A stretch of DNA of 18,874 nucleotides from Deltaproteobacteria bacterium (GCA_016218905.1 JACRCS010000473.1:1-18874), one strand, 5' to 3'. Shown: positions 1 through 6,845, counted from the first letter of the stretch. The notes: generated by a model not told the origin, from the sequence alone. A program made the numbers and translations.

Positions 1-288
1 CTCACCGCCGCCATGCTCGGCAGGTTCATCGGCCGGGGGCCCGCCCCCAGCCGCACACCGGCGGACCGGCTCACCGACCGCGAGCTCGAGGTCCTCGAGC
101 TGATCGGGGAGGGTCTCTCGACGGGCCAGATCGCGGCGCGCCTCTTCGTCAGCGTCAAGACGGTCGGCACGTACCGGGAGAAGCTCAAAGAGAAGCTGAA
201 TCTGGGCAGCGCCGCAGAGCTCAACCGGTACGCGGCCCTCTGGTGCGTAGCGGGAGGAGTCCCACCCGGGCACTCTTCGCGTAGGTGA
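1..288 (+). CDS. LuxR/NarL-type response regulator, C-terminal part (5' end outside window)
   Basis: The frame is open from the first base of the window, so only the C-terminal 95 residues are present and the start lies upstream. The visible part is a LuxR-type (GerE) helix-turn-helix. It begins LTDRELEVLELIGEGLS, continues with IAARLFVSVKTVGTYRE (recognition helix region) and ends with KLNLGSAAELNRYA. This is the DNA-binding output domain of NarL/FixJ response regulators. The missing N-terminal half would be expected to hold a receiver domain, but that is inference. It is followed on the same strand by the flavocytochrome reductase pair. A role in regulating that pair is possible, but only position supports it. 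The stop is TGA at 286-288. Confidence 0.88.
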   Translation, partial: LTAAMLGRFIGRGPAPSRTPADRLTDRELEVLELIGEGLSTGQIAARLFVSVKTVGTYREKLKEKLNLGSAAELNRYAALWCVAGGVPPGHSSRR

Positions 289-292
289 TTCA

Positions 293-322
293 CCGATCCT
301 CCCTCCTCCCGACACGGATCGG
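293..322 (+). terminator. possible hairpin terminator after the LuxR-type gene
   Basis: CCGATCC (293-299) and GGATCGG (316-322) form a perfect 7-bp inverted repeat with a 16-nt loop, starting 5 nt after the regulator stop codon. No T-run follows, so a Rho-independent terminator is only weakly supported. The rest of the gap up to 490 shows nothing recognisable except a purine-rich ribosome binding site just before 491. Confidence 0.3.
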
Positions 323-490
323 AGAAACGGGGCGCCGCCGATTGCCGCCGGCGTCCGCGCCGGTCTAACGTCCCCCTCGACACACGCAGACAGGATGCGC
401 GACCCGCACGGGCCGCCCGGCCGTACGGCGGGACGTTCGCAGCGCCACGGTCGTGCGCGGTCGACACCATCTCGCCGAGGGAGGCAGCAC

Positions 491-2035
491 ATGAGCCGCG
501 ACAGCAACGAGAGCACGCTCCGGGCCAGACGCCAATTCCTGAAATCTGCCGGCGTCGCCGCGGGAGCGCTCGGAGGGGCGGCCTTCCTAAAGGGAGAGGC
601 GACGGCGGCGGCCGCCGCGCCGCTTCCCAGGCGCTGGGACGAGACGGTGGACGTGGTCGTGGTCGGCACCGGCTTCGCGGGTCTCTCCGCCGCCGTCGAA
701 GCGAGAAACGCGGGGGCGAGCGTCCTCGTCCTCGAGAAGATGCCGGTCCACGGCGGCAATTCGATCATCAACGGCGGCGACTTCTCCGCGCCCGGGAACA
801 CCTTCCAGAAGTCGGCCGGGGTCCAGGACTCGCCCGAGCAGATGCTGAAGGACATGCTGAAGGCGGGCGGCAACCTGAACCACGTCCCGCTGGCCCGCAC
901 GGTGGCCGAGCGGTCCAACGAGGCCCTCGAGTGGGCGAAGAGCTACGTGGGAGCCGAGTTCAGCCGGCTCAACTTCCACGGGGGGCACTCGGTGAAGCGT
1001 TCCGTCCAGACCGTGAACCAGTCGGGCTCGGAGCTCGTGAACAAGCTCCTGGCGAAGGCCAGGGTCCTGGGCGTCCGGGTCGTGCTGCGCACGAAGATGA
1101 CCCGTCTGGTCGTGGGCCAGGACGGCCGGGTGGCAGGTCTCGAGGTGCGCCGGGGTTACAAGTGGCCCGACGAGGAGTCGGGCACCTCTGCGTTCATCAA
1201 GGCGCGCCGGGCCGTCATCCTCGCCGCGGGCGGGTTCTCACAGGGAATCGCGCTCCGACAGGTGCACGACCCGCGCCTCACCGAAAAGTTCGAGTCCACG
1301 AACCATCCGGGCGCCACGGGCGAGGCCCTGCTCGCCGCCTGCCGGGCCGGGGCGATGGACGTCCACATGGACTGGATCCAACTCGGCCCCTGGACGAGCC
1401 CCGACGAGCCGGGGTTCGGCCATACGCCGCAGGTCTGCGAACGCATCGTGGGCTACGGGCTGATGGTGGACCCGGCGACGGGCAAGCGCTTCTTCAAGGA
1501 GACCGGGAACCGCAAGGAGCGGGCCGACGCCATCATCGCGCTCGGGCACCCGGTCGTCATCCTCGGCGACTCGGCGGCGATCGGCACTCAGGTCGTGCCC
1601 AAGGTGCTCACGAAGGCGATGGAAGTCGGAGCGGTGAAACGCTTCGACACCCTCGACCAGCTTGCCAAGGCCTACAGCATGCCGGCCGGCCCCTTTCTGG
1701 AGGAGGTCGCCCGGTGGAACTCCTACGTGGAGAAGAAGGAGGACCCCGACTTCGACACCAAGATCTTCCCGGACGCCCACCCGACGGCGAAGCCGCCGTT
1801 CTACGCCATGAGGCTATGGCCGCGGGTCCACCACACCATGGGCGGCCTCGCCATCGACAACCAGGCCCGGGTCCTCGGCTTCGACTCGAAGCCCATCCCC
1901 GGACTCTACGCGGCGGGCGAGATCACGGGCGGCGTCCACGGAGCGGTCCGGCTGGGCAGCGTAGCCATGGCCGACTGCGTGGTCTTCGGGCGCATCGCCG
2001 GCAAGAACGCCGGCGTCGAGAAGGCCTGGAGCTAA
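491..2035 (+). CDS. Tat-exported FAD-dependent reductase, flavocytochrome c flavoprotein subunit (fumarate reductase/urocanate reductase family)
   Basis: The 514-residue protein starts at ATG 491 behind GAGGGAGG. That start places a twin-arginine signal (RRQFLK, residues 13-18, then a hydrophobic stretch) at the N-terminus, so the enzyme should be exported folded with FAD. The dinucleotide-binding motif GTGFAG is at 59-64. C-terminal family motifs VHHTMGG (446-452) and YAAGEITGGVHGAVRLGS are intact. Compared with Shewanella Fcc3, the catalytic Arg402 (here Arg341, in ETGNRKER), His504 (about His448) and Arg544 (Arg487) are kept. The position of His365, which binds the fumarate C4 carboxylate, falls in IQLGPWT and is not His. 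The substrate is therefore probably an unsaturated acid other than fumarate, such as acrylate-, urocanate- or cinnamate-like compounds (inference). It has no haem motifs of its own. The tetraheme protein 38 nt downstream should be its electron donor. Confidence 0.9.
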   Translation: MSRDSNESTLRARRQFLKSAGVAAGALGGAAFLKGEATAAAAAPLPRRWDETVDVVVVGTGFAGLSAAVEARNAGASVLVLEKMPVHGGNSIINGGDFSAPGNTFQKSAGVQDSPEQMLKDMLKAGGNLNHVPLARTVAERSNEALEWAKSYVGAEFSRLNFHGGHSVKRSVQTVNQSGSELVNKLLAKARVLGVRVVLRTKMTRLVVGQDGRVAGLEVRRGYKWPDEESGTSAFIKARRAVILAAGGFSQGIALRQVHDPRLTEKFESTNHPGATGEALLAACRAGAMDVHMDWIQLGPWTSPDEPGFGHTPQVCERIVGYGLMVDPATGKRFFKETGNRKERADAIIALGHPVVILGDSAAIGTQVVPKVLTKAMEVGAVKRFDTLDQLAKAYSMPAGPFLEEVARWNSYVEKKEDPDFDTKIFPDAHPTAKPPFYAMRLWPRVHHTMGGLAIDNQARVLGFDSKPIPGLYAAGEITGGVHGAVRLGSVAMADCVVFGRIAGKNAGVEKAWS

Positions 2036-2073
2036 CCGTGCATCCTGCACACCGAAAGGAGAGGTGCTCGACC

Positions 2074-2445
2074 ATGCTGCGCCGACACGCGAAGACCCTC
2101 GGGACCGCCGTGGGGGCGGTCCTCCTCGCGGCCCTGCTCCCGCTCTGCGCGGCTGCCGCGCAGGACAGCCGAGTGACCGCCGACCTTCACAGAGCCAAGG
2201 GCATCGGCTGCGCCGAGTGCCACGGCAAGTCCCGGAAGCCGACCTTCGTGGCTGCCGAGCGGTGCCTGTCCTGCCACGGCCCCGCGGCGGAGCTGGTGAA
2301 GAAGACCGCCGCCGTGAAGCCCGAAAACCCGCACGACTCCCCCCACTGGGGTCCGCAGATGGAGTGCAACGTGTGCCACCGGCAGCACGAGAAGACCGTG
2401 AACTGGTGCGACCACTGCCACGCCTACCGGTTCCAGGTACCCTGA
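2074..2445 (+). CDS. small periplasmic tetraheme cytochrome c, partner of the flavin reductase
   Basis: ATG 2074 follows AAAGGAGAGG and gives 123 residues. An N-terminal Sec-type signal peptide (basic MLRRHAK, then a Leu/Ala-rich core ending in CAAAAQ) is followed by four CxxCH haem-binding motifs in order: CAECH, CLSCH, CNVCH and CDHCH. Extra His residues between them could serve as distal ligands. Size, motif number and adjacency match the cytochrome domain that is fused to the flavin domain in Shewanella flavocytochrome c3 but is a separate subunit in other bacteria, for example the methacrylate reductase type. It should carry electrons from a membrane quinol dehydrogenase (not in this window) to the FAD subunit. 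The start was chosen by RBS and signal peptide; a longer open frame upstream is a shadow of the preceding gene. Confidence 0.92.
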   Translation: MLRRHAKTLGTAVGAVLLAALLPLCAAAAQDSRVTADLHRAKGIGCAECHGKSRKPTFVAAERCLSCHGPAAELVKKTAAVKPENPHDSPHWGPQMECNVCHRQHEKTVNWCDHCHAYRFQVP

Positions 2446-2958
2446 GGCCGCCGCTCTGCCGCCACGCGCGGGCTCGTGGGGACCGGCACTTCGAAAGGCG
2501 GAGGGGCTCGTGAGGGTCCCTCCCCAAAGCCGGGTTCGACGTCGCAAGGAAGCCGTGCCCGTTCGGGGTCAGCGCCTCGGGTTTAGCCCCGTCCACTAGT
2601 TCCGGTCGTACTGAATCGTAGGCACGGGTCTCCCCCAGGTCCGGCACCTCGCCCCGATCTCCCTCTTCTTCCGGTTCGGCAGCTCCTCCTCGTACTCCTC
2701 GACGGGCCTTGCCATCACGCCGTAAGCCCGATGGGAGGAGAACGTCATGTTCCGCTGGACGTCCTTCGAAGTTACGAGAATACCCTGAAAACCAGTATTC
2801 TCCGGTCGATGTGAAGGCTGGGGCGAGTCCCCTTTCGGCACCAGATGGCGCGCGTTGACGGCTGGGCGGTCGAAGGGCCGAGTTGGTATATACTCCTTGC
2901 CCAGACCGAAGAGGGAATCGCCCCGAAAGGAACGTGAACCGGAAGAAGGAGACGCAAC
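2446..2958. other. 513-bp gap between the cytochrome gene and the acyl-CoA enzyme gene
   Basis: No complete gene is seen. The left part has no clear terminator; GGAGGG/CCCTCC arms near 2500-2525 form only a weak hairpin. A possible reverse-strand gene remnant occupies about 2596-2790 (separate entry). On the right, TATACT at 2889-2894 is the only -10-like hexamer before the 2959 gene. TTGACG at 2855-2860 is 28 nt away, too far for a standard sigma-70 spacer, so no promoter is firmly assigned. AAGGAGA just before the ATG at 2959 is a good ribosome binding site. Confidence 0.5.
2596..2790 (-). pseudogene. possible C-terminal gene remnant, unidentified
   Basis: On the reverse strand the last 60 or so codons before the TAG at 2596-2598 read like real protein. 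They include MTFSSHRAYGVMARPVEEY, then ELPNRKKREIGAR and a tail ending PTIQYDRN, and third positions are mostly G or C. Further upstream in this frame the reading runs antisense through the 2959-4983 gene and looks like a shadow. The most likely reading is the tail of a gene whose 5' part was lost. I do not recognise the family. It could also be a chance open stretch. Confidence 0.3.
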
Positions 2959-4983
2959 ATGGACCAGGAAAGGAAACTCTACTCTTCGGGCTACAACCCT
3001 TTGTTCGTCGAGCCGTCCAGACCTCTTCCGAAAGAGGTGGCCATCGTCGGGGCGGGCACGATCGGGCCGGACGTCGGCTACTACATCAAGACAGCCCTGC
3101 CGGGAATCCGGCTCTACCTGGTTGGACGCAGCGAAGCGTCTTTGAAGAAGGCGGAGAAGCGGTTCGAGAACTATGCCGCGAGGTCCGTGGAGAAGAAGAA
3201 GCTCAGGGAGCAAGATGCCAAGGAGCTCCTCGGAAACATTGTCTATACCACGGACTACAGCCAGATGAAGGATTGCGATCTGGTGATCGAGTCGGCTACG
3301 GAAAGCCTCCCTATCAAGCAGAGCATCTTCGAACAGATCGAGAGCGTCGTCCGTGACGATACGATCATCACCTCCAACACGAGCTCCATTCCTGCCGAGC
3401 GGATCTTCGCCCCGATCGAGAGAAAAGAGAGAACCAGCATTACCCACTTCTTTGCCCCCGCGTGGCGCTCGCTCCCGGTGGAAGTCGTCCGATGGGAGGA
3501 GGAGAGCCAGGACACCCTGGACTATCTGGTCTGGTTCTTCGCCCAGACCGGCAAAGTCCCGCTGATCACGGACAACGTGATCTGCTTCATGCTCGACCGG
3601 GTGTTCAACAACTGGTGCAATGACGCGGCTCATCTCCTCTCCCAAGCGTCTTCGGTCCAGATCGACCATGTGGTCGAAGAATTCGTTGCGGCCGGGCCCT
3701 TCTTCATCCTGAACATGGCCAACGGGAACCCGCTCATCATGATCGAGAACGGTCTTCAGATGGAGGAGGGAGAACACTATAGGCCCGCGCCCATTCTCGC
3801 TTCTGTGGACAAATGGATCACCGCCCGACCGGGGTCAAAGGTGGAGGTGCCCGAGGAGGTGAGGAAGGTGGTCAGGGACCGGATGCTCGGCATCCTCTTC
3901 TCGCAGTGCCTCGAAATCGTAGACCGGGGAATCGGCACGAGGAGCGACCTCAACTACGGTTGCCGGATCGGTCTCGGCTTCAACAAGGGGCCTCTCGATC
4001 TGATGAAGGATCGCGGCGAAGCCGAGGTGATGAGGATCCTGGACCGATTCTCGAAGGACAGACCCGGTTTTCCGAGACCGCGGTCTCCCTTCTCCTCGTA
4101 CCTGGAGTTTAAGCGTTTCCTGCTGGTCGACGACGTGGACGGGGTCAAGGTCATCACCATCCGGAGACCCGAAGCGCTCAACGCGATCAGCGACGAGGTC
4201 AACGACGAGATCCTCTCCGTGCTCGAGGAGCATGCGGAGGACCCCGCAATCAAGGGCTTCGTGATCACGGGGTACGGGACGAAGGCGTTCTCTGCCGGGG
4301 CCGAGATCGGAAGATTTCCCCAGAGCCTCGGCAACCGGGAAGCCGCTCAAAAGTACGCGAGGGACTGCTCCAAGCTGCAGTCCTTCATGGACGGGATGAA
4401 TAAGCCGGTCGTGGCGGCCGTCAACGGAATGGCCCTGGGGGGTGGGTTCGAGATCGCCCTCCGCTGTCACCGCATCGTGGCCATGAAGGGCGCCTTCTTC
4501 CAGTTCCCGGAGATCACCCTGGGCATCCTGCCCGGTCTCGGGGGCTGCGTCGTACCCTATCGACGCTGGCCGAAGGGCGCGGGGCTCTTCCACGAAATGA
4601 TCTGCCTGGCGAGACCCCTCAGCGCGAAGGAGGCCTCGGAGATCGGCATGGTGTCGAGAGTCGCGGAAGGCTACCCCGAATTGATTCGTGCGGCGGTGGA
4701 TGAGGTGAAGCATCTGCAGGGAAGGATCCAGCGGATCCCGGACGGCAAGGTCGAGATCCCGGAGTTCGAGCTTCCCGATCCGCCCGTCGCAGGCAAGCAG
4801 CCGGTGAGCCGGGAGGCCGTCGCGATTACCATTCGGACCATAAGAGAGGGGGCCGCGGCAGAGACCTTTCAGGAAGCGCTGGAGATCGGGTACCGGGGGG
4901 CAGCGGAAATCGCCTGCACCGAAGCGGCGAGAGAAGGGATAACGGCCTTTCTGGAGAAGAGAAGACCCGTCTTCAACAAGTGA
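2959..4983 (+). CDS. 3-hydroxyacyl-CoA dehydrogenase / enoyl-CoA hydratase fusion protein
   Basis: This 674-residue bifunctional enzyme catalyses two consecutive beta-oxidation-type steps, hydration of enoyl-CoA and oxidation of 3-hydroxyacyl-CoA. The order is dehydrogenase first, hydratase second, opposite to FadB/FadJ. It resembles the archaeal crotonyl-CoA hydratase/3-hydroxybutyryl-CoA dehydrogenase arrangement. The Rossmann motif GAGTIG is at 31-36. SNTSS (139-143), His163 in THFFAP and Glu175 in PVEVV match the dehydrogenase catalytic set. The hydratase crotonase motifs GGGFE (Glu498) and FPEITLG (Glu518) are both intact with the usual 20-residue spacing. Two oddities: the acidic residue that normally ends beta-2 and binds the NAD ribose is replaced by Gly56-Arg57-Ser58, and the family HFFNP motif is HFFAP. 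AAGGAG lies about 7 nt before ATG. A rearranged, broken copy of parts of this gene lies at 6534-6748. Confidence 0.92.
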   Translation: MDQERKLYSSGYNPLFVEPSRPLPKEVAIVGAGTIGPDVGYYIKTALPGIRLYLVGRSEASLKKAEKRFENYAARSVEKKKLREQDAKELLGNIVYTTDYSQMKDCDLVIESATESLPIKQSIFEQIESVVRDDTIITSNTSSIPAERIFAPIERKERTSITHFFAPAWRSLPVEVVRWEEESQDTLDYLVWFFAQTGKVPLITDNVICFMLDRVFNNWCNDAAHLLSQASSVQIDHVVEEFVAAGPFFILNMANGNPLIMIENGLQMEEGEHYRPAPILASVDKWITARPGSKVEVPEEVRKVVRDRMLGILFSQCLEIVDRGIGTRSDLNYGCRIGLGFNKGPLDLMKDRGEAEVMRILDRFSKDRPGFPRPRSPFSSYLEFKRFLLVDDVDGVKVITIRRPEALNAISDEVNDEILSVLEEHAEDPAIKGFVITGYGTKAFSAGAEIGRFPQSLGNREAAQKYARDCSKLQSFMDGMNKPVVAAVNGMALGGGFEIALRCHRIVAMKGAFFQFPEITLGILPGLGGCVVPYRRWPKGAGLFHEMICLARPLSAKEASEIGMVSRVAEGYPELIRAAVDEVKHLQGRIQRIPDGKVEIPEFELPDPPVAGKQPVSREAVAITIRTIREGAAAETFQEALEIGYRGAAEIACTEAAREGITAFLEKRRPVFNK

Positions 4984-5030
4984 TCCCCCCGAGCATCGGG
5001 AGCCGGCGCGGCGAGGACCGCACGGCAGCC

Positions 5031-5053
5031 GAGGGGTGGAGCATCCACCCCTC
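5031..5053 (+). terminator. hairpin downstream of the acyl-CoA enzyme gene
   Basis: GAGGGGTGG (5031-5039) and CCACCCCTC (5045-5053) form a perfect 9-bp stem with loop AGCAT, 47 nt after the stop codon. The following bases are C-rich, and a T-rich stretch (TTTCTT) appears only about 15 nt later, so this is a plausible but not classic terminator. Confidence 0.5.
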
Positions 5054-5060
5054 CCCAGCC

Positions 5061-5211
5061 TAAGAAGAATTTCTTGACCCCCGATCAAATCCCCGGCCGC
5101 GCGCGGGTAGCGCTCCGCTGGACCCGCGAAGCCGTCCCCGCGATCGACCCGGGCTGGATCGACTACCTGGTGCGGGTCTACGACCGGACGCACTCGGGAG
5201 AGCTCGGGTAG
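5061..5211 (+). other. short open fragment, unidentified
   Basis: A forward frame runs through KNFLTPDQIPGRARVALRW and ends DYLVRVYDRTHSGELG at TAG 5209-5211. Its third positions are GC-rich as in real genes here. It has no ATG or GTG with a ribosome binding site and no family I recognise. It may be the tail of a lost gene or chance. Nothing else is seen between 4984 and 5237 apart from the hairpin and box listed separately. Confidence 0.25.
5074..5088. promoter_or_regulatory. degenerate FNR-like box, related to the perfect one at 6832
   Basis: TTGAC-CCCCG-ATCAA resembles the CRP/FNR-family box TTGAT-N4-ATCAA, but has a mismatch and a spacer one base too long, so it is probably not functional. 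It sits about 90 nt after the stop of the 2959-4983 gene. The same surrounding bases (ATTTCTTGA...CGATCAA) recur at 6828-6845 after the broken copy of that gene, which suggests both descend from one duplicated segment. Confidence 0.3.
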
Positions 5212-5237
5212 GCGCGCCGACGCGACCCGCCCAGAAC

Positions 5238-5711
5238 CTACGGTCTACGGTGCGCGGTCAGCCTCGGATCCAAAGAGAAAGCTTCGGGCTCTCCGACGAC
5301 GATGCGCGGGAACTCCGGGTGTGCGGGATTCGCGACGTAGAGGTCTTCCTGCGGGACGACTGAGGAGGGCACGATCAGGACGCACGTGCGCCTCGATTCT
5401 GCCCAGGCCGTACCGAGCTGTTGCGTCCGATAGCTCACCGGGAGGTCTCTCCAGGTGGAGGGCAGGCGCTCCTGCTCCCAACGCTCTACGGAGATGTCTT
5501 CCGGTAGCTCGGCCGAAGTCGCAGCCAGGGACGCGGGGATGTCCTCCGGGTCAAGATGCACGTAAAGTTCGAGCAGAGCGAGGGACAGGCTCTCGGCTGC
5601 GTAGACGACGGCGGTGCCCGGCAGGTTCCACCGCCCCCCGTACTTCCTGGCCCCCTCGCCGTCGAAAGCAGCCGCGTGACGGGCCTCGCTCACCCGCCAG
5701 ACTCGGATCAC
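5238..5711 (-). CDS. RES-domain toxin of an Xre/RES toxin-antitoxin pair
   Basis: The 157-residue protein shows the RES-domain hallmarks in order: GGRWN (Arg27), VVYAAES (Tyr37), LLELYVHL (Glu48), VPSSVV (Ser116) and NPAHPEF near the C-terminus. These match the conserved Arg, Tyr, Glu and Ser of the family. Characterised RES toxins (for example Mycobacterium MbcT and Pseudomonas putida Res) degrade NAD+, halting growth when the antitoxin is lost. The start is a GTG overlapping the TGA of the antitoxin gene (GTGA), so translation should be coupled and toxin made only after antitoxin. Length is normal for the family and no frameshift is seen, so the pair looks intact. Confidence 0.93.
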   Translation of the reverse strand: MIRVWRVSEARHAAAFDGEGARKYGGRWNLPGTAVVYAAESLSLALLELYVHLDPEDIPASLAATSAELPEDISVERWEQERLPSTWRDLPVSYRTQQLGTAWAESRRTCVLIVPSSVVPQEDLYVANPAHPEFPRIVVGEPEAFSLDPRLTAHRRP

Positions 5712-6142
5712 GAGGGGATCCCGTGCTCGATCCTCCCGAGGATGTCGTCCACGTGCTGGGCGCCGACGTCGGTCGTCAGTAACTCCAAAGGCACCTTGCC
5801 GCCCAGCGACCGGTTCGGTTTGTGCAGCCAGCGTCTAGCCTTCTCTTCGTCCCCGAAGACGTCGAAAGCCCGCGCCGTGATGCGGGCCACCCGGTAGAGC
5901 CGATCGGACTCGACCGCGTGGAGGCGGTGCTCCTTCTTTCGCCGGGCGAGCGTGCGAGCGGTGAGCGCCAGGGAGGAGAGCACCTCGCCCTGAGAGAGCT
6001 CGAGCCGCTCGGTCAGTGCTTCTAGGGCAGCGTAAGGCAGTCCCTCCTCTAGACGCTCTTGTATCTGGTGCAGGGATTCGGGCGCGGGGCCCACGACAGT
6101 GCTCCCGCCCAGAACCTGAAAGACCGCTTCGATCTGGCTCAT
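5708..6142 (-). CDS. Xre/MbcA/ParS-type antitoxin (DUF2384 family)
   Basis: The 144-residue protein precedes the RES toxin and overlaps it by 4 nt. It has the usual two parts. The first is an N-terminal helix-turn-helix-like region (about 30-70, including ALEALTERLELSQGEVLSSL). The second is a C-terminal toxin-binding part with RLYRVARITARAFDVFGDE and WLHKPNRSLGGKVPLELL, the signature of the MbcA/ParS/Xre C-terminal domain. It should bind and neutralise the RES protein and repress its own promoter. A strong AAAGGAGG lies just upstream of ATG. A 12-bp palindrome at 6174-6185 is a candidate operator. Confidence 0.92.
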   Translation of the reverse strand: MSQIEAVFQVLGGSTVVGPAPESLHQIQERLEEGLPYAALEALTERLELSQGEVLSSLALTARTLARRKKEHRLHAVESDRLYRVARITARAFDVFGDEEKARRWLHKPNRSLGGKVPLELLTTDVGAQHVDDILGRIEHGIPS

Positions 6143-6173
6143 CCGGCTCGCCTCCTTTTGTCATAGGATAGCT

Positions 6174-6185
6174 TGCCAAATGGCA
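6174..6185. promoter_or_regulatory. candidate operator palindrome upstream of the antitoxin gene
   Basis: TGCCA-AA-TGGCA is a 12-bp palindrome lying 32-43 bp upstream of the antitoxin ATG. A -10-like TATGAC (reverse strand, just downstream) lies between it and the ribosome binding site. Autorepression through a palindrome is usual for such antitoxins. The assignment rests on position and symmetry only. Confidence 0.35.
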
Positions 6186-6228
6186 GAGCGCAAGATGAGC
6201 GCATTCGTGGGCCTCGGGCGAGAGGCGG

Positions 6229-6490
6229 TTACCTCGTTACGGTCACCTGCACGCTGTCGTAAACGACGCACCGAGCCTGCCGTTCTGCTCCGTGTCGACC
6301 CCGACGTAGAAGACGTACTTTCCAGGAGGGCAGGCAGCCTGGGCACGTCCAGCACTTGGGTGGCGGGAAGGTCTGAGAGCGGCTTCTGGTCGGAGACCCC
6401 CCGGCCCCGCCGACCAGGTCCCGCTGGCGAAGCTGTAGTGGAAGAGATTCGTGGGCTTTTCGGCTTGCGTCGTGACCAGCACCCACCAGC
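6229..6490 (-). pseudogene. frameshifted C-terminal remnant of a secreted-type protein
   Basis: On the reverse strand, pieces of one protein tail are readable only by switching frames: TTQAEKPTNLFHYSFASGTW, then PLSDLPATQVLDVPRLP in a second frame, then PGKYVFYVGVDTEQNGRL, then VVYDSVQVTVTR before a TAA at 6229-6231. This pattern (a beta-rich end with PGKYVFYVGVD and YDSVQVTV) resembles the C-termini of some secreted or surface proteins. At least two or three frameshifts separate the pieces, and no N-terminal part is present, so it is a dead fragment. It abuts other gene fragments on its upstream side (6497-6748). The stretch 6143-6228 otherwise holds the antitoxin promoter region. Confidence 0.6.
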
Positions 6491-6496
6491 CATCGC

Positions 6497-6535
6497 GGCG
6501 AGCGCCTCCTCTCCTCCCGCCTCCGTGATCGGACG
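6497..6535 (-). repeat. 39-bp fragment duplicated from the nicotinamidase gene
   Basis: 6497-6535 matches 7597-7635 at 38 of 39 positions in the same orientation. The source lies near the 3' end of the nicotinamidase gene and encodes the reverse-strand residues RPITEAGGEEAL. Here it is cut off from the rest of the gene, between the secreted-protein remnant and fragments of the acyl-CoA enzyme gene. It is part of the mosaic described in the findings. Confidence 0.9.
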
Positions 6536-6748
6536 GATCCTCGGCATCCTCTTCTCGCCGGGAATCCGGCTCTACCTCGTTGGATGCAGCGAAGCGTCTT
6601 TGAAGAACGCGGAGAGGCCGCGGCAGAGACCTTTCAGGAAGCGCTGGAGATCGGGTACCGGGGGGCAGCGGAAATCGCCTGCACCGAAGCGGCGAGAGAA
6701 GGGATAACGGCCTTTCTGGAGAAGAGGAGACCGGTCTTCAGTAAGTGA
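6534..6748 (+). pseudogene. scrambled, internally deleted partial copy of the acyl-CoA dehydrogenase/hydratase fusion gene
   Basis: Three pieces of the 2959-4983 gene are joined here in the same orientation but out of order. 6534-6558 matches 3880-3904 (24/25). 6559-6615 matches 3101-3157 (a few mismatches). 6616-6748 matches 4851-4983 without gaps (about 4 mismatches in 133), including the stop codon. The second and third joins lose about 1.7 kb of the source, and the reading frame shifts at the last junction. The third piece alone would read ETFQEALEIGYRGAAEIACT and onward to the normal C-terminus. The few substitutions suggest an old duplication rather than a recent one. No product is expected. 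Confidence 0.92.
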
Positions 6749-6831
6749 CGACTCCGAGCTGCCGAGGGTCTGCTTTCCGGTCGTCCATGGATTCTTGCTT
6801 CCATCGTCGCAGGGGCCGAAAGCAGGATTTC

Positions 6832-6845
6832 TTGATCCCGATCAA
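6832..6845. promoter_or_regulatory. perfect FNR/CRP-family box (TTGAT-N4-ATCAA)
   Basis: TTGATCCCGATCAA matches the FNR consensus exactly and extends to a 16-bp palindrome, CTTGATCCCGATCAAG. It is centred about 113 bp upstream of the ATG at 6952. GATTAA at 6865-6870 sits roughly where the -10 would fall if the box were at -41.5, the usual position for an FNR-activated promoter. Control of the CGGC-domain gene by oxygen or nitrogen-oxide sensing is inferred; no regulator gene is in the window. Confidence 0.55.

Noticed and set aside
2855..2894. Sigma-70 promoter from TTGACG and TATACT before the fusion gene
   Set aside because: The spacer is 28 nt instead of about 17, so the two hexamers cannot belong to one standard promoter.
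2596..3777. Long reverse-strand open frame across the 5' half of the fusion gene
   Set aside because: The overlapping forward gene has complete catalytic motifs; most of the reverse frame is a GC-rich shadow. Only its last part, outside the gene, is kept as a possible remnant.
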